The translations under genes were made by a program, and so were the position numbers. Shown piece by piece: positions 1 to 8,090 of a stretch of 64,000 bases of DNA. Source of the DNA: Streptomyces olivaceoviridis (GTDB lineage Bacteria > Actinomycetota > Actinomycetes > Streptomycetales > Streptomycetaceae); assembly GCF_014650115.1 (NCBI RefSeq), contig NZ_BMUI01000022.1, positions 78,812 through 142,811 on the forward strand, in the 5' to 3' direction. Within the stretch, counting starts at the first letter, position 1. Each line of letters starts with the position of its first letter. The notes below the pieces were generated by a model. The model saw only the letters and a program-made list of their open reading frames with translations. It was not told the DNA's origin and searched no databases.

Positions 1-458
1 CCGAGCGGACGGGGCTGGCGCGGTCGTCCGTGTACGAGTACTTCCGGTCCCGGGCCGCCGTGGTCGAGGAGCTGTGCGAGGTCGACTTCCCGGTGTGGGC
101 GGCGGAGGTCGCGGCGGCGATGGAGCGGGCCGGGACGGCCGAGGGCAAGGTCGAGGCGTATGTGCGGCAGCAGCTCGCACTGGTGGGGGACCGGCGGCAC
201 CGGGCGGTCGTCGCCATCTCCGCGAGTGAGCTGGATGCCGGGGCCCGGGAGAAGATCCGGGCGGCCCACGGGGGGCTGGTCGCGATGATCGTCGAGGCGC
301 TGGAGGAGCTGGGGCACGGGCAGCCCCGGTTGGCGGCGATGTTGTTGCAGGGGGTCGTGGACGCGGCGGTACGGCGTATCGAGCTGGGCGCGGCCGAGGA
401 TCCCACGGTGGTGACGGAAGCGGCCGTGACCATGGCGCTGCGAGGCGTAAAGGGCTGA
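1..458 (+). CDS. TetR-family transcriptional regulator, 5' end cut off by the window
   Basis: The reading frame is open from the first bases and ends at TGA 456-458. It begins inside the helix-turn-helix: the residues read ERTGLARSSVYEYFRSR, the typical second half of a TetR DNA-binding domain with the recognition helix ending in VYEYF. About 140 residues of an alpha-helical ligand-binding domain follow, rich in Ala, Glu and Arg. A GTG at 30 lies within the HTH and is not the true start. The ligand is unknown. A hairpin follows the stop at 470-487. The family call is firm; the target genes cannot be seen from here. Confidence 0.85.
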   Translation, partial: ERTGLARSSVYEYFRSRAAVVEELCEVDFPVWAAEVAAAMERAGTAEGKVEAYVRQQLALVGDRRHRAVVAISASELDAGAREKIRAAHGGLVAMIVEALEELGHGQPRLAAMLLQGVVDAAVRRIELGAAEDPTVVTEAAVTMALRGVKG

Positions 459-469
459 ACGGCACCGCA

Positions 470-487
470 GCGCCCCGGAGGGGGCGC
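470..487 (+). terminator. Short perfect hairpin after the TetR gene
   Basis: GCGCCCC pairs with GGGGCGC around a GGAG loop: 7 bp, all G/C. It begins 11 bases after the TetR stop. No T-run follows, which is usual for Streptomyces terminators. The right arm runs into GGGGCGCGGGGAACTGCGCG, a motif I recall as common between Streptomyces genes, so the hairpin may be part of that dispersed element rather than a dedicated terminator. Confidence 0.5.
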
Positions 488-553
488 GGGGAACTGCGCG
501 AGTGACCACGGCGGGCCCGCGGTCGGCTCGCGACGGTAGCGACTCCCCTCACG

Positions 554-665
554 CACCCCGCGGCCAAGGCGAAGCCGAACCCGCAGTCCACCCCGCGGCC
601 GAGGCGAAGCCGAACCCGCGGCCAAGGCGAAGCCACCCCGCAGCCGCGGCGCAGCCCACCCCGCT
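554..665. repeat. Imperfect 35-bp tandem repeat between convergent genes
   Basis: Two nearly identical 35-bp copies lie at 554-588 and 589-623. Each opens with CACCCCGCGGCC and continues with AAGGCGAAGC or GAGGCGAAGC and CGAACCCGC. A shorter, degenerate copy fills the rest up to the end of the peptidase gene. No credible gene covers the block. It is non-coding and lies between the convergent TetR and M23 genes. Confidence 0.6.
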
Positions 666-1233
666 AAGACAGAACCGGCAGCAATCTCGACGGCCCCCCG
701 CCCAGCAGCCACGGTGGCAGCACGGACAGTGGGTTCACGTACGCGTCACCCCGCAGCAGACCCCAGTGCACGCACGTCCGTGTCCCGCAGTGGGACCCCG
801 TCGGCTCCACCACCCCGACCACCGCCCCCGCCCCCACCTCCTGCCCTTTCCGGACCGACGCCCGCACCGGCTCGTACGTCGTCCGCAGATCCGTCCCCCG
901 CAGTTCCACCGAGACCACGCCCCGCCCCGCCACCCGCCCGGCGAACACCACCCGGCCCGGTGCGACCGCCCGTACGGGCGCCCCGGCCGGCGCTCCCAGA
1001 TCCACCCCCCGGTGCCCGGGGCCGTACACCGTCGCCGGTGGTTCCCAGCCCCGCAGGACCGGTGGGCGGACACCGACCGGCCAGGCGCGGGCCACCGGCG
1101 GCACCGGGGTCGTCGGAGGGCGCGGCGGCACCACCGGAGGCGTGTCCGCCCAGGCCAGAGGCGTGAGCAGGACCGCCGCCAAACCCAGGACCAGCGCCGG
1201 CCACAGCAGCGCGCATCGCATCGTTCGTCGCAT
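664..1233 (-). CDS. Secreted M23-family peptidase (LytM-like)
   Basis: The 189-residue protein starts at the ATG giving MRRTMRCALLWPALVLG, a signal peptide with a basic head, a hydrophobic core and a likely cleavage at AWA-DT. A GTG six codons upstream is possible but would spoil the signal. A Pro-rich linker leads to a compact M23 domain: GHRGVDLGAP carries the His and Asp zinc ligands, and CVHWGLLRG near the C-terminus supplies the last His. The usual HxH reads CVH, a variant I recall in Streptomyces homologues. Its likely role is cutting peptidoglycan cross-bridges outside the cell, or regulating such cutting if inactive. It lies upstream of and divergent from rpsB. Confidence 0.85.
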   Translation of the reverse strand: MRRTMRCALLWPALVLGLAAVLLTPLAWADTPPVVPPRPPTTPVPPVARAWPVGVRPPVLRGWEPPATVYGPGHRGVDLGAPAGAPVRAVAPGRVVFAGRVAGRGVVSVELRGTDLRTTYEPVRASVRKGQEVGAGAVVGVVEPTGSHCGTRTCVHWGLLRGDAYVNPLSVLPPWLLGGGPSRLLPVLS

Positions 1234-1454
1234 GCCGACACCGTCGCGCACATCCGCCGATCGTGGCCCGGCCTGTGGACCATTCGCCGGTTGTGGACAG
1301 CGGCGTCACCCGGTGCCTCGCCGGTCCCGTACACTTCTTCTGGCGATCCGGGTCACCGGGTCGACTTCGCACGCCCCGGTACGACGGCCGGCAACGGTTC
1401 GTACCAAGCGCCCCTCGGTCCTTCGCGGCACGGCGCATCGCGGGCGTCAGGCGT

Positions 1455-1472
1455 GTCCGCCGTCCGGCGGAC
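1455..1472 (+). promoter_or_regulatory. Hairpin in the rpsB leader
   Basis: GTCCGCC and GGCGGAC form a perfect 7-bp stem with the loop GTCC, about 20 bases before the rpsB Shine-Dalgarno sequence AAGGAG (1493-1498). Ribosomal protein genes often carry leader structures bound by their own product. Whether this hairpin does that cannot be judged from one sequence. The 1234-1505 gap also holds a possible -10 TACACT at 1330-1335 without a convincing -35. Confidence 0.3.
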
Positions 1473-1505
1473 GCGGCACAACCGAGAACACCAAGGAGAA
1501 CGGCC

Positions 1506-2423
1506 ATGGCCGTCGTCACGATGCGGGAGCTGCTGGAGAGCGGCGTCCACTTCGGTCACCAGACCCGTCGCTGGAACCCGAAGATGAAGCGCTTCATCTT
1601 CACCGAGCGCAACGGCATCTACATCATCGACCTGCTCCAGTCGCTGTCGTACATCGACCGCGCCTACGAGTTCGTCAAGGAGACCGTCGCCCACGGCGGC
1701 ACGGTCATGTTCGTCGGCACGAAGAAGCAGGCGCAGGAGGCCATCGCCGAGCAGGCCACCCGCGTCGGCATGCCCTACGTCAACCAGCGCTGGCTGGGCG
1801 GCATGCTCACCAACTTCTCGACCGTCTACAAGCGTCTGCAGCGCCTCAAGGAGCTTGAGCAGATCGACTTCGAGGACGTCGCCGCGTCCGGTCTGACCAA
1901 GAAGGAGCTTCTCGTGCTCTCGCGCGAGAAGGCCAAGCTGGAGAAGACCCTCGGCGGTATCCGCGAGATGCAGAAGGTGCCCAGCGCCGTCTGGATCGTG
2001 GACACCAAGAAGGAGCACATCGCCGTTGGTGAGGCCCGGAAGCTGAACATCCCGGTCGTCGCGATCCTCGACACCAACTGCGACCCCGACGAGGTCGACT
2101 ACAAGATCCCGGGCAACGACGACGCGATCCGCTCCGTCACCCTGCTCACCCGCGTGATCGCCGACGCCGTCGCCGAGGGCCTCATCGCCCGCTCCGGCGT
2201 CGCCACCGGCGACAAGGGCGAGAAGGCCGCGGGCGAGCCGCTCGCCGAGTGGGAGCGTGACCTGCTCGAAGGTGAGAAGAAGGACGAGGCTCCGGCCGCC
2301 GAGGCCGAGAAGCCGGCCGAGGCCGCTGCCGAGGCTCCGGCCGCCGAGGCTCCGGTCGCCGAGGCTCCGGTCGCCGAGGCTCCGGTCGCCGAGGCCCCGG
2401 CCGCCGAGGCCGAGCAGGCCTGA
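1506..2423 (+). CDS. rpsB: 30S ribosomal protein S2
   Basis: The protein has 305 residues and begins MAVVTMRELLESGVHFGHQT, the S2 N-terminal signature. AAGGAG lies 7 bases before the ATG. It binds the back of the 30S subunit and is among the last proteins to join. Residues 1 to about 255 are the conserved S2 fold. The last ~50 residues are a low-complexity acidic tail of EAPVA/EAPAA repeats, encoded by a 15-bp direct repeat (GAGGCTCCGGTCGCC) in tandem near 2345-2395. Such tails are common in actinobacterial S2 and vary in length between strains. tsf follows after a strong hairpin, the usual rpsB-tsf pair. Confidence 0.98.
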   Translation: MAVVTMRELLESGVHFGHQTRRWNPKMKRFIFTERNGIYIIDLLQSLSYIDRAYEFVKETVAHGGTVMFVGTKKQAQEAIAEQATRVGMPYVNQRWLGGMLTNFSTVYKRLQRLKELEQIDFEDVAASGLTKKELLVLSREKAKLEKTLGGIREMQKVPSAVWIVDTKKEHIAVGEARKLNIPVVAILDTNCDPDEVDYKIPGNDDAIRSVTLLTRVIADAVAEGLIARSGVATGDKGEKAAGEPLAEWERDLLEGEKKDEAPAAEAEKPAEAAAEAPAAEAPVAEAPVAEAPVAEAPAAEAEQA

Positions 2424-2446
2424 CGCCGATCCGTCAGCGTTCGACG

Positions 2447-2475
2447 GCGGGGGCGGGACATGACTCCGCCCCCGC
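2447..2475 (+). terminator. Terminator or attenuator between rpsB and tsf
   Basis: GCGGGGGCGG pairs perfectly with CCGCCCCCGC (10 bp) around a 9-base loop and is followed by TGTTC. It begins 24 bases after the rpsB stop. It could set the ratio of S2 to EF-Ts by partial termination. About 100 bases then separate it from tsf, enough for a separate tsf promoter. Confidence 0.7.
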
Positions 2476-2574
2476 TGTTCACCCGTAGGTCGGCACGACG
2501 TACGCGGTCCGCGACTACATGTGGGTCGCGACCGTGCGGATCTAAACCAGACTTCGAGAAAGACTCACAGACTC

Positions 2575-3411
2575 ATGGCGAACTACACCGCCGCCGACGT
2601 CAAGAAGCTCCGTGAGCTGACCGGCGCCGGCATGATGGACTGCAAGAAGGCGCTGGACGAGGCCGAGGGCAACGTCGAGAAGGCCGTCGAGGCGCTGCGC
2701 ATCAAGGGCCAGAAGGGCGTCGCCAAGCGCGAGGGCCGCTCCGCCGAGAACGGCGCCGTGGTCTCCATCATCGCCGACGACAACTCCTCCGGTGTCCTGG
2801 TCGAGCTGAAGTGCGAGACGGACTTCGTCGCCAAGGGCGAGAAGTTCCAGGCCGTGGCCAACGCCATCGCCGAGCACGTCGCCAAGACGAACCCGGCCGA
2901 CCTCCAGGCCCTGCTGGCCTCCGAGATCGAGCCCGGCAAGACCGTCCAGGCGTTCGTGGACGAGGCCAACGCCAACCTCGGCGAGAAGATCGTCCTGGAC
3001 CGCTTCGCGCAGTTCGCCGACGGCTACGTCACCGCCTACATGCACCGCACCATGCCCGACCTGCCCCCGCAGATCGGTGTCCTGGTCGAGCTCGACAAGC
3101 CGAACGCCGAGGTCGCCAAGGGCGTCGCCCAGCACATCGCCGCCTTCGCGCCGAAGTACCTCTCCAAGGAGGACGTGCCGGCCGACGTCGTCGAGTCCGA
3201 GCGCCGCATCGCCGAGGAGACCACCCGCGCCGAGGGCAAGCCCGAGGCCGCGATCGCCAAGATCGTCGAGGGTCGCCTCAACGGCTTCTTCAAGGACGCC
3301 ACGCTGCTCGGCCAGCCGTACGCGCTCGACAACAAGAAGTCGGTCCAGAAGGTGCTGGACGAGGCCGGTGTCACCCTGAAGCGCTTCTCGCGCATCAAGG
3401 TCGGCATCTGA
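2575..3411 (+). CDS. tsf: Translation elongation factor Ts
   Basis: The protein has 278 residues. EF-Ts is the nucleotide exchange factor that removes GDP from EF-Tu. The start ATG gives MANYTAADVKKLRELTGAG, matching the family. Signature 1 (TGAGMMDCKKAL) lies in the N-terminal UBA-like domain at about residues 15-26. Signature 2 (ELKCETDFVAKG), which touches EF-Tu, is at about residue 77. The core and dimerisation regions follow at full length. The upstream bases contain GAGAAAGA rather than a strong SD. Downstream comes the 3535-3593 hairpin before pyrH. Confidence 0.97.
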   Translation: MANYTAADVKKLRELTGAGMMDCKKALDEAEGNVEKAVEALRIKGQKGVAKREGRSAENGAVVSIIADDNSSGVLVELKCETDFVAKGEKFQAVANAIAEHVAKTNPADLQALLASEIEPGKTVQAFVDEANANLGEKIVLDRFAQFADGYVTAYMHRTMPDLPPQIGVLVELDKPNAEVAKGVAQHIAAFAPKYLSKEDVPADVVESERRIAEETTRAEGKPEAAIAKIVEGRLNGFFKDATLLGQPYALDNKKSVQKVLDEAGVTLKRFSRIKVGI

Positions 3412-3534
3412 GTCCGTACCGCGATCGACGCGCGACCCCCGGAGAAATCCACGAGGAAATCCCGATAGGGTCGACCGCAGTCGTCCGCGCACACCGCCAC
3501 ACCCCGGGGTGGGGCGGACGGCAGCAGATCTGAC

Positions 3535-3593
3535 GAGGAGGCCATTGCCGCGTATGGGAGCGAAAAGCAACCCCATCGGCAATGGCCTTCTTC
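3535..3593 (+). terminator. Long stem-loop between tsf and pyrH (terminator or attenuator)
   Basis: The left arm 3535-3550 (GAGGAGGCCATTGCCG) pairs with 3577-3592 over 16 positions, twelve of them unbroken Watson-Crick pairs, with G-U pairs at the base. An inner ATGGG/CCCAT stem extends it. The 3' arm ends in CTTCTTC, only moderately T-rich. It ends 33 bases before the pyrH ATG. It may terminate tsf transcripts or act as a leader element for pyrH. Confidence 0.75.
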
Positions 3594-3626
3594 GTATGTG
3601 CAACACGTGAAAGAGTTGGGATCCCC

Positions 3627-4385
3627 ATGACCACCAAGGCCCAGAAGAGCGACGACGGCAAAGTGCGCGGCCGGTTTCTGCTGAAGCTGTCCGGAGAGGC
3701 CTTCTCCGGTGGCGGGGGCCTGGGCGTCGACCCGGACGTGGTGCACAAGATCGCCCGTGAGATCGCGGCCGTCGTGCGCGACGGCGCCCAGATCGCGGTC
3801 GTCATCGGCGGCGGCAACTTCTTCCGCGGCGCCGAACTCCAGCAGCGTGGCATGGACCGCGCCCGCTCCGACTACATGGGCATGCTCGGCACCGTGATGA
3901 ACTGCCTCGCCCTCCAGGACTTCCTGGAGAAGGAGGGCATCCAGTCGCGCGTGCAGACCGCCATCACCATGGGCCAGGTCGCCGAGCCGTACATCCCGCT
4001 GCGCGCCGTGCGCCACCTGGAGAAGGGCCGCGTGGTCATCTTCGGCGCCGGTATGGGCATGCCCTACTTCTCCACCGACACCACCGCCGCCCAGCGCGCC
4101 CTGGAGATCGACGCCGAGGCGCTGCTCATGGGCAAGAACGGCGTGGACGGGGTCTACGACTCCGACCCCAAGACCAACCCCGACGCCGTCAAGTTCGACG
4201 CCCTCGGCTACGGCGAGGTCATCACCCGCGACCTCAAGGTCGCCGACGCCACCGCCATCACGCTGTGCCGCGACAACAAGCTCCCGATCCTCGTCTTCGA
4301 GCTTCTCGCGGAGGGCAATATCGCCCGCGCCGTCAAGGGTGAGAAGATCGGCACGCTGGTGGGTGACCAGGACAGCCGGGACTGA
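3627..4385 (+). CDS. pyrH: UMP kinase
   Basis: The protein has 252 residues. It phosphorylates UMP to UDP, the entry to all pyrimidine nucleotides, and is a hexamer of the amino acid kinase fold. The glycine-rich motifs GRFLLKLSGEAF (about 14-25) and GGGNFFRG (about 60-67) are present, as is MGMPYFSTDTTAAQRA for nucleotide binding. An in-frame ATG at 3582 lies inside the upstream hairpin and would add 15 unconserved residues. The ATG at 3627 gives the family-like start MTTKAQK. frr follows in the standard order. Confidence 0.97.
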   Translation: MTTKAQKSDDGKVRGRFLLKLSGEAFSGGGGLGVDPDVVHKIAREIAAVVRDGAQIAVVIGGGNFFRGAELQQRGMDRARSDYMGMLGTVMNCLALQDFLEKEGIQSRVQTAITMGQVAEPYIPLRAVRHLEKGRVVIFGAGMGMPYFSTDTTAAQRALEIDAEALLMGKNGVDGVYDSDPKTNPDAVKFDALGYGEVITRDLKVADATAITLCRDNKLPILVFELLAEGNIARAVKGEKIGTLVGDQDSRD

Positions 4386-4561
4386 CCCGGGACCAACCCG
4401 GCCGGTGATGTGCGGCCCTGTGAGGGGGCCGGACCCCGGCCGGGGGATGGACAATGTCCTGCCGGTCGGGAACCGTGCAGGAAGAAGACGCGACGCAGCC
4501 GGCCGCCGACCGAGTTCAGGAACCGCAGCCGGGCCTTACTCAAGACACGCAGGAGCAAGTG

Positions 4562-5119
4562 GTGATCGAAGAGACCCTCCTCGAAGCCGAGGAGAAGATG
4601 GAGAAGGCCGTCGTGGTCGCCAAGGAGGACTTCGCCGCGATCCGCACCGGCCGTGCGCACCCGGCGATGTTCAACAAGATCGTGGCCGACTACTACGGTG
4701 CCCCGACGCCGATCAACCAGCTGGCCTCGTTCTCCGTGCCGGAGCCGCGCATGGCGGTCGTGACCCCGTTCGACAAGAGCGCTCTGCGCAACATCGAGCA
4801 GGCCATCCGCGACTCCGACCTGGGCGTCAACCCCAGCAACGACGGCAACATCATCCGGGTGGTGTTCCCCGAGCTGACCGAGGAGCGCCGCCGCGAGTAC
4901 ATCAAGGTGGCCAAGGGCAAGGGCGAGGACGCCAAGGTCTCGATCCGCTCGGTGCGCCGCAAGGCCAAGGACGCCATCGACAAGCTGATCAAGGACGGCG
5001 AGGTCGGCGAGGACGAGGGCCGCCGCGCGGAGAAGGAACTCGACGACACCACGGCGAAGTACGTCGCCCAGGTGGACGAGCTCCTCAAGCACAAGGAAGC
5101 GGAGCTGCTCGAAGTCTGA
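4562..5119 (+). CDS. frr: Ribosome recycling factor
   Basis: The protein has 185 residues, exactly the usual RRF length. With EF-G it splits post-termination ribosomes. The GTG start (IEETLLEAEEKMEKAV) is preceded by AGGAG at 4551-4555. Upstream in-frame codons exist, but the residues they add do not resemble RRF. The motifs FAAIRTGRAHP and SIRSVRRKAKD of the coiled-coil domain are present. It ends in TGATGA, overlapping the cdsA ATG by one base, so the two are probably translationally coupled. Confidence 0.97.
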   Translation: MIEETLLEAEEKMEKAVVVAKEDFAAIRTGRAHPAMFNKIVADYYGAPTPINQLASFSVPEPRMAVVTPFDKSALRNIEQAIRDSDLGVNPSNDGNIIRVVFPELTEERRREYIKVAKGKGEDAKVSIRSVRRKAKDAIDKLIKDGEVGEDEGRRAEKELDDTTAKYVAQVDELLKHKEAELLEV

Positions 5120-6264
5120 TGAGCGACTCTTCCTGGGGGGCGCCGCCAGCGGCGGGCCAGGCCGGGTACTGGGGGCCCACCGGCGGTGGGCCCGCCCAGC
5201 CTGTCCCGGGGGCCGGCCCGGCGGGTCCCGCATACGATGCGCCTGAGGCGCAGCAGACTCGCCCCATGTCCATCGTGCCCGACGCCCCCGCGTACGGCGG
5301 AGGAGACCAGGACGACGACCGGGGGGCCGCTCGACTGAGCGGCCCCTTGTTCCGAGACGAGACGTTCCAGGTCCGGGAACTCCCGGCCGAGACCCAGAAC
5401 CCGGAGCCCATGCCCGACGTCCCGCAGCCGGCGCCAGCGCCGCAGAAGAAGAGCGCGGGCCGTGACCTGAGCGCGGCCATAGGCGTCGGCGTCGGGCTCG
5501 GTGTGGTGATCGTCGCGTCCCTGTTCATCGTCAAGGCCGTGTTCGTCGGCGTGATCGCGGTCGCCGTCGTCGTCGGCCTGTGGGAGCTGACCAGCAGGCT
5601 CCAGGAGCGCAAGGGCATCAAGGCGCCGCTGGTGCCGCTCGCGGTCGGCGGCGCGGCGATGGTCGTCGCCGGCTACGCGCGGGGGGCCGGGGGCGCGTGG
5701 GTCGCCATGGCGCTGACGGCGCTGGCCGCGCTGGTCTGGCGGATGACGGAGCCGCCGGAGAACTACCTCAGGGACGTCACGGCCGGCCTCTTCGCCGCGT
5801 TCTACGTGCCGTTCCTGGCCACGTTCGTCGCGATGATGCTCACCGCCGACGACGGTCCCTGGCGGGTGCTCACCTTCCTGCTCCTGACGGTCGTGAGCGA
5901 CACCGGCGCCTACGCGGTCGGCTGGCGCTTCGGCAAGCACAAGCTCGCGCCGCGCATCAGCCCCGGCAAGACCCGCGAGGGGCTGCTGGGCGCGGTGCTG
6001 TTCGCGATGGTCGCCGGCGCGCTGTGCATGCAGTTCCTGATCGACGGCGGCATCTGGTGGCAGGGCCTGCTGCTGGGCCTCGCGGTCGCGGCCAGCGCCA
6101 CGCTGGGCGACCTCGGCGAATCCATGATCAAGCGGGACCTGGGCATCAAGGACATGGGCACCTTGCTTCCCGGGCACGGCGGCATCATGGACCGGCTCGA
6201 CTCGCTGCTGCCCACGGCGCCGGTGGTGTGGCTGCTGATGGTGATCTTCGTCGGCTCCACGTGA
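5119..6264 (+). CDS. cdsA: Phosphatidate cytidylyltransferase (CDP-diglyceride synthase)
   Basis: The protein has 381 residues. It makes CDP-diacylglycerol from CTP and phosphatidic acid in the membrane, the branch point for phospholipids. The first ~110 residues are a Pro/Gly-rich, probably disordered cytoplasmic extension, as seen in actinobacterial CdsA. About eight hydrophobic segments follow. The family signature is complete near the C-terminus: SMIKRDLGIKDMG followed by PGHGGIMDR. The ATG overlaps the frr stop. A tandem repeat with a hairpin follows the gene. Confidence 0.96.
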   Translation: MSDSSWGAPPAAGQAGYWGPTGGGPAQPVPGAGPAGPAYDAPEAQQTRPMSIVPDAPAYGGGDQDDDRGAARLSGPLFRDETFQVRELPAETQNPEPMPDVPQPAPAPQKKSAGRDLSAAIGVGVGLGVVIVASLFIVKAVFVGVIAVAVVVGLWELTSRLQERKGIKAPLVPLAVGGAAMVVAGYARGAGGAWVAMALTALAALVWRMTEPPENYLRDVTAGLFAAFYVPFLATFVAMMLTADDGPWRVLTFLLLTVVSDTGAYAVGWRFGKHKLAPRISPGKTREGLLGAVLFAMVAGALCMQFLIDGGIWWQGLLLGLAVAASATLGDLGESMIKRDLGIKDMGTLLPGHGGIMDRLDSLLPTAPVVWLLMVIFVGST

Positions 6265-6345
6265 GCCGTACGGTACGTCTCTTCGGCCTCCGCCTCTGAA
6301 CAGGGCGGGGGCCGTTGTCGTACCCGGACCACCCCGCCCCGCCGA

Positions 6346-6453
6346 CTCGGACACCTCCGCCCCCCGACGCCGCAGCGGGCGTCGGCGGCCGGCGCCGTGC
6401 TCGGACACCTCCGCACCCGGATGCCGCAGCAGGAGTCGGCGGGTGGTGCCGAC
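6346..6453. repeat. Two imperfect 54-bp tandem copies downstream of cdsA
   Basis: The copies lie at 6346-6399 and 6400-6453. Both begin CTCGGACACCTCCGC and share GCCGCAGC and GTCGGCGG. Roughly four fifths of the positions agree. The first copy contains the stem CCGACGCC/GGCGTCGG (6364-6385), which may end cdsA transcription; the second copy has lost several pairs. The block sits between cdsA and the P450 and has no credible reading frame. Confidence 0.65.
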
Positions 6454-6520
6454 GCGCGGCAGACTCCCTCAGAGGACGGCCGTTCCACCGCCGCCCGGCG
6501 ACGCAGCAGGGAGTGAGCCG

Positions 6521-7801
6521 ATGCCCCTCGACCCGACGCCCGCCCCGTCCGACCCGGCCCTCGCCCCGTCCGACCCCGGCCCCGGCCAGGTCCCCACCCC
6601 GCCACCCCCGCCCATCCGGTTCTGGCCCGTCGAGGATCTGCCCGCGCTCGTTCCCGATCCGTTTCTGGACGTGCTGGCACGTGAGGAGCCGGTCGCGCGG
6701 ATCAGGCTGCCGTACGGCGAGGGGTGCGCGTGGCTGGTCACACGGTACGAGGACGTCCGGTTCGTCACCTCGGACCCGCGCTTCTCCCGGGAACAGGTCG
6801 TCGGCCGCGCCGTCACCACCATGCGCCCGGTGCCGGTGGCCTCGCAGACGGCGGGCCTTCAGTACATCGATCCGCCCCGGCACACCCGGCTGCGGGGGGT
6901 AGTCGCCCGCGCGTTCACCGGGCCGAGCATGCGGCGGCTGCGACCGCTCGCGGAGCGCAGGGCCGAGGCCTTGCTCGACGGGATGGAACGCGCCGGCGCC
7001 CCGGCCGACCTCATGGAACACCTGCACGGCCCCTTCCCGATCGCCGTGCTCCGCGACTTCCTCGGCGTGGAGGAGGAGGACTGGCACCGCTGGGCCGCGA
7101 CGGGCGAGGCCCTGCTGTCCGCGGGAGCCGATTCGGAGGAGCGGGCCAGGGAGGCGGCTCGGACCACCCGGGCCCGGATCACCGAACTGCTCCGAAGGCG
7201 CCGAGCGGACCCCCGCGACGATCTTGCGGGCGTGCTGGCGCGGGCCGCCGAGGCCGGCGAGATCACCGACGACGAGGCGGTCTCCCTCGCCATCGCCGTC
7301 CAGGTCAGCGGCGGCCACGCGGTCCGCAACAACAGCGGTTCGATGATGTACGCGCTGCTCACCCACCCCGGCCACCTCCACCGGCTGCGCCGCGAGCCGG
7401 AGTTGCTGCCCCGGGCCGTGGAGGAGCTGTTCCGCTACGTCCCGCACCGCAACGGCGTCGGCATCCCCCGCGTCGCCACGGAGGACGTGGAGGTCGGCGG
7501 CCGGCTGATCCGGGCCGGTGACGTCGTCTACAACGCCTACCTCGCCGCCAACCGCGACCCCGAGGTCTTCCCCGACCCGGACGCCCTGGACTTCGACCGC
7601 GACAACCTGGCCCACGTGGCCTTCGGGCACGGCCCGCACCACTGCCTGGCCGCCGTCATGGCCCGCATGGAGGCCGAGGTCATGATCGGCGCCGTACTCA
7701 ATCGCTTCCCCGGCATCCGCCTGGCCGTGCCGCCCGAGGAGGTGGAGTTCCAACGGCGGGGGCTGATCCGCGGGCCGAGGACCCTGCCCGTGACGTGGTG
7801 A
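6521..7801 (+). CDS. Cytochrome P450 with an unusual I-helix
   Basis: The protein has 426 residues and is a soluble bacterial class I P450. The heme loop FGHGPHHCLA (about 368-377) holds the Cys thiolate ligand, and the K-helix ExxR is ELFR in VEELFRYVP. The I-helix reads VSGGHAVRNNSG (about 262-273), where most P450s have AGHETT. The acid-alcohol pair used in proton delivery is absent. The N-terminal ~30 residues are Pro/Ala-rich. The ATG is preceded by AGGGAG (6509-6514). No ferredoxin or biosynthetic cluster is adjacent, so the substrate is unknown. It may be a P450 with a non-classical mechanism or substrate-assisted activation. Confidence 0.93.
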   Translation: MPLDPTPAPSDPALAPSDPGPGQVPTPPPPPIRFWPVEDLPALVPDPFLDVLAREEPVARIRLPYGEGCAWLVTRYEDVRFVTSDPRFSREQVVGRAVTTMRPVPVASQTAGLQYIDPPRHTRLRGVVARAFTGPSMRRLRPLAERRAEALLDGMERAGAPADLMEHLHGPFPIAVLRDFLGVEEEDWHRWAATGEALLSAGADSEERAREAARTTRARITELLRRRRADPRDDLAGVLARAAEAGEITDDEAVSLAIAVQVSGGHAVRNNSGSMMYALLTHPGHLHRLRREPELLPRAVEELFRYVPHRNGVGIPRVATEDVEVGGRLIRAGDVVYNAYLAANRDPEVFPDPDALDFDRDNLAHVAFGHGPHHCLAAVMARMEAEVMIGAVLNRFPGIRLAVPPEEVEFQRRGLIRGPRTLPVTW

Positions 7802-7841
7802 CACGTCGCATGGCAAGGTACGCGGGAACACAGGGGGCAAC

Positions 7842-8030
7842 ATGATCTTTCTACTGCTCGGCGTCCTGGTGCTCGTCATCGGCGGCTGCGTGTGCGTGGT
7901 GTGGGCGGAGCGCGGCGGCCCGCGCTGGGTCAGGATCGTCGCGGCCCTCACGCGCGGCGCGGGCGAACTGGTGAGCAGCGCCCAGAAGAGCCGGAGCCGG
8001 AACCGGAGCGGGGACACCGACGGCGACTAG
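7842..8030 (+). CDS. Small single-pass membrane protein
   Basis: A 62-residue protein. The first ~22 residues (MIFLLLGVLVLVIGGCVCVVW) form one hydrophobic segment, followed by a basic, Ser/Arg-rich tail ending DTDGD. AGGGGG lies 7 bases before the ATG. It stands between the P450 and rlmN on the same strand. I do not recognise a function. The SD, coding bias and sensible membrane topology support it as a real gene. Confidence 0.65.
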   Translation: MIFLLLGVLVLVIGGCVCVVWAERGGPRWVRIVAALTRGAGELVSSAQKSRSRNRSGDTDGD

Positions 8031-8090
8031 GAACGGCCGCGTCACACACCCGCCGGGCCACCCGTGTGGATCTGCGACACTGGTAAGACC

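Noticed and set aside
664..1600. Long overlapping frames opposite the M23 peptidase and rpsB
   Set aside because: Their Arg/Pro-rich translations are typical of antisense frames of GC-rich genes and they lack ribosome binding sites.
6521..7801. Part of a secondary-metabolite gene cluster
   Set aside because: It stands alone between cdsA and rlmN. No synthase, transporter or ferredoxin gene adjoins it.
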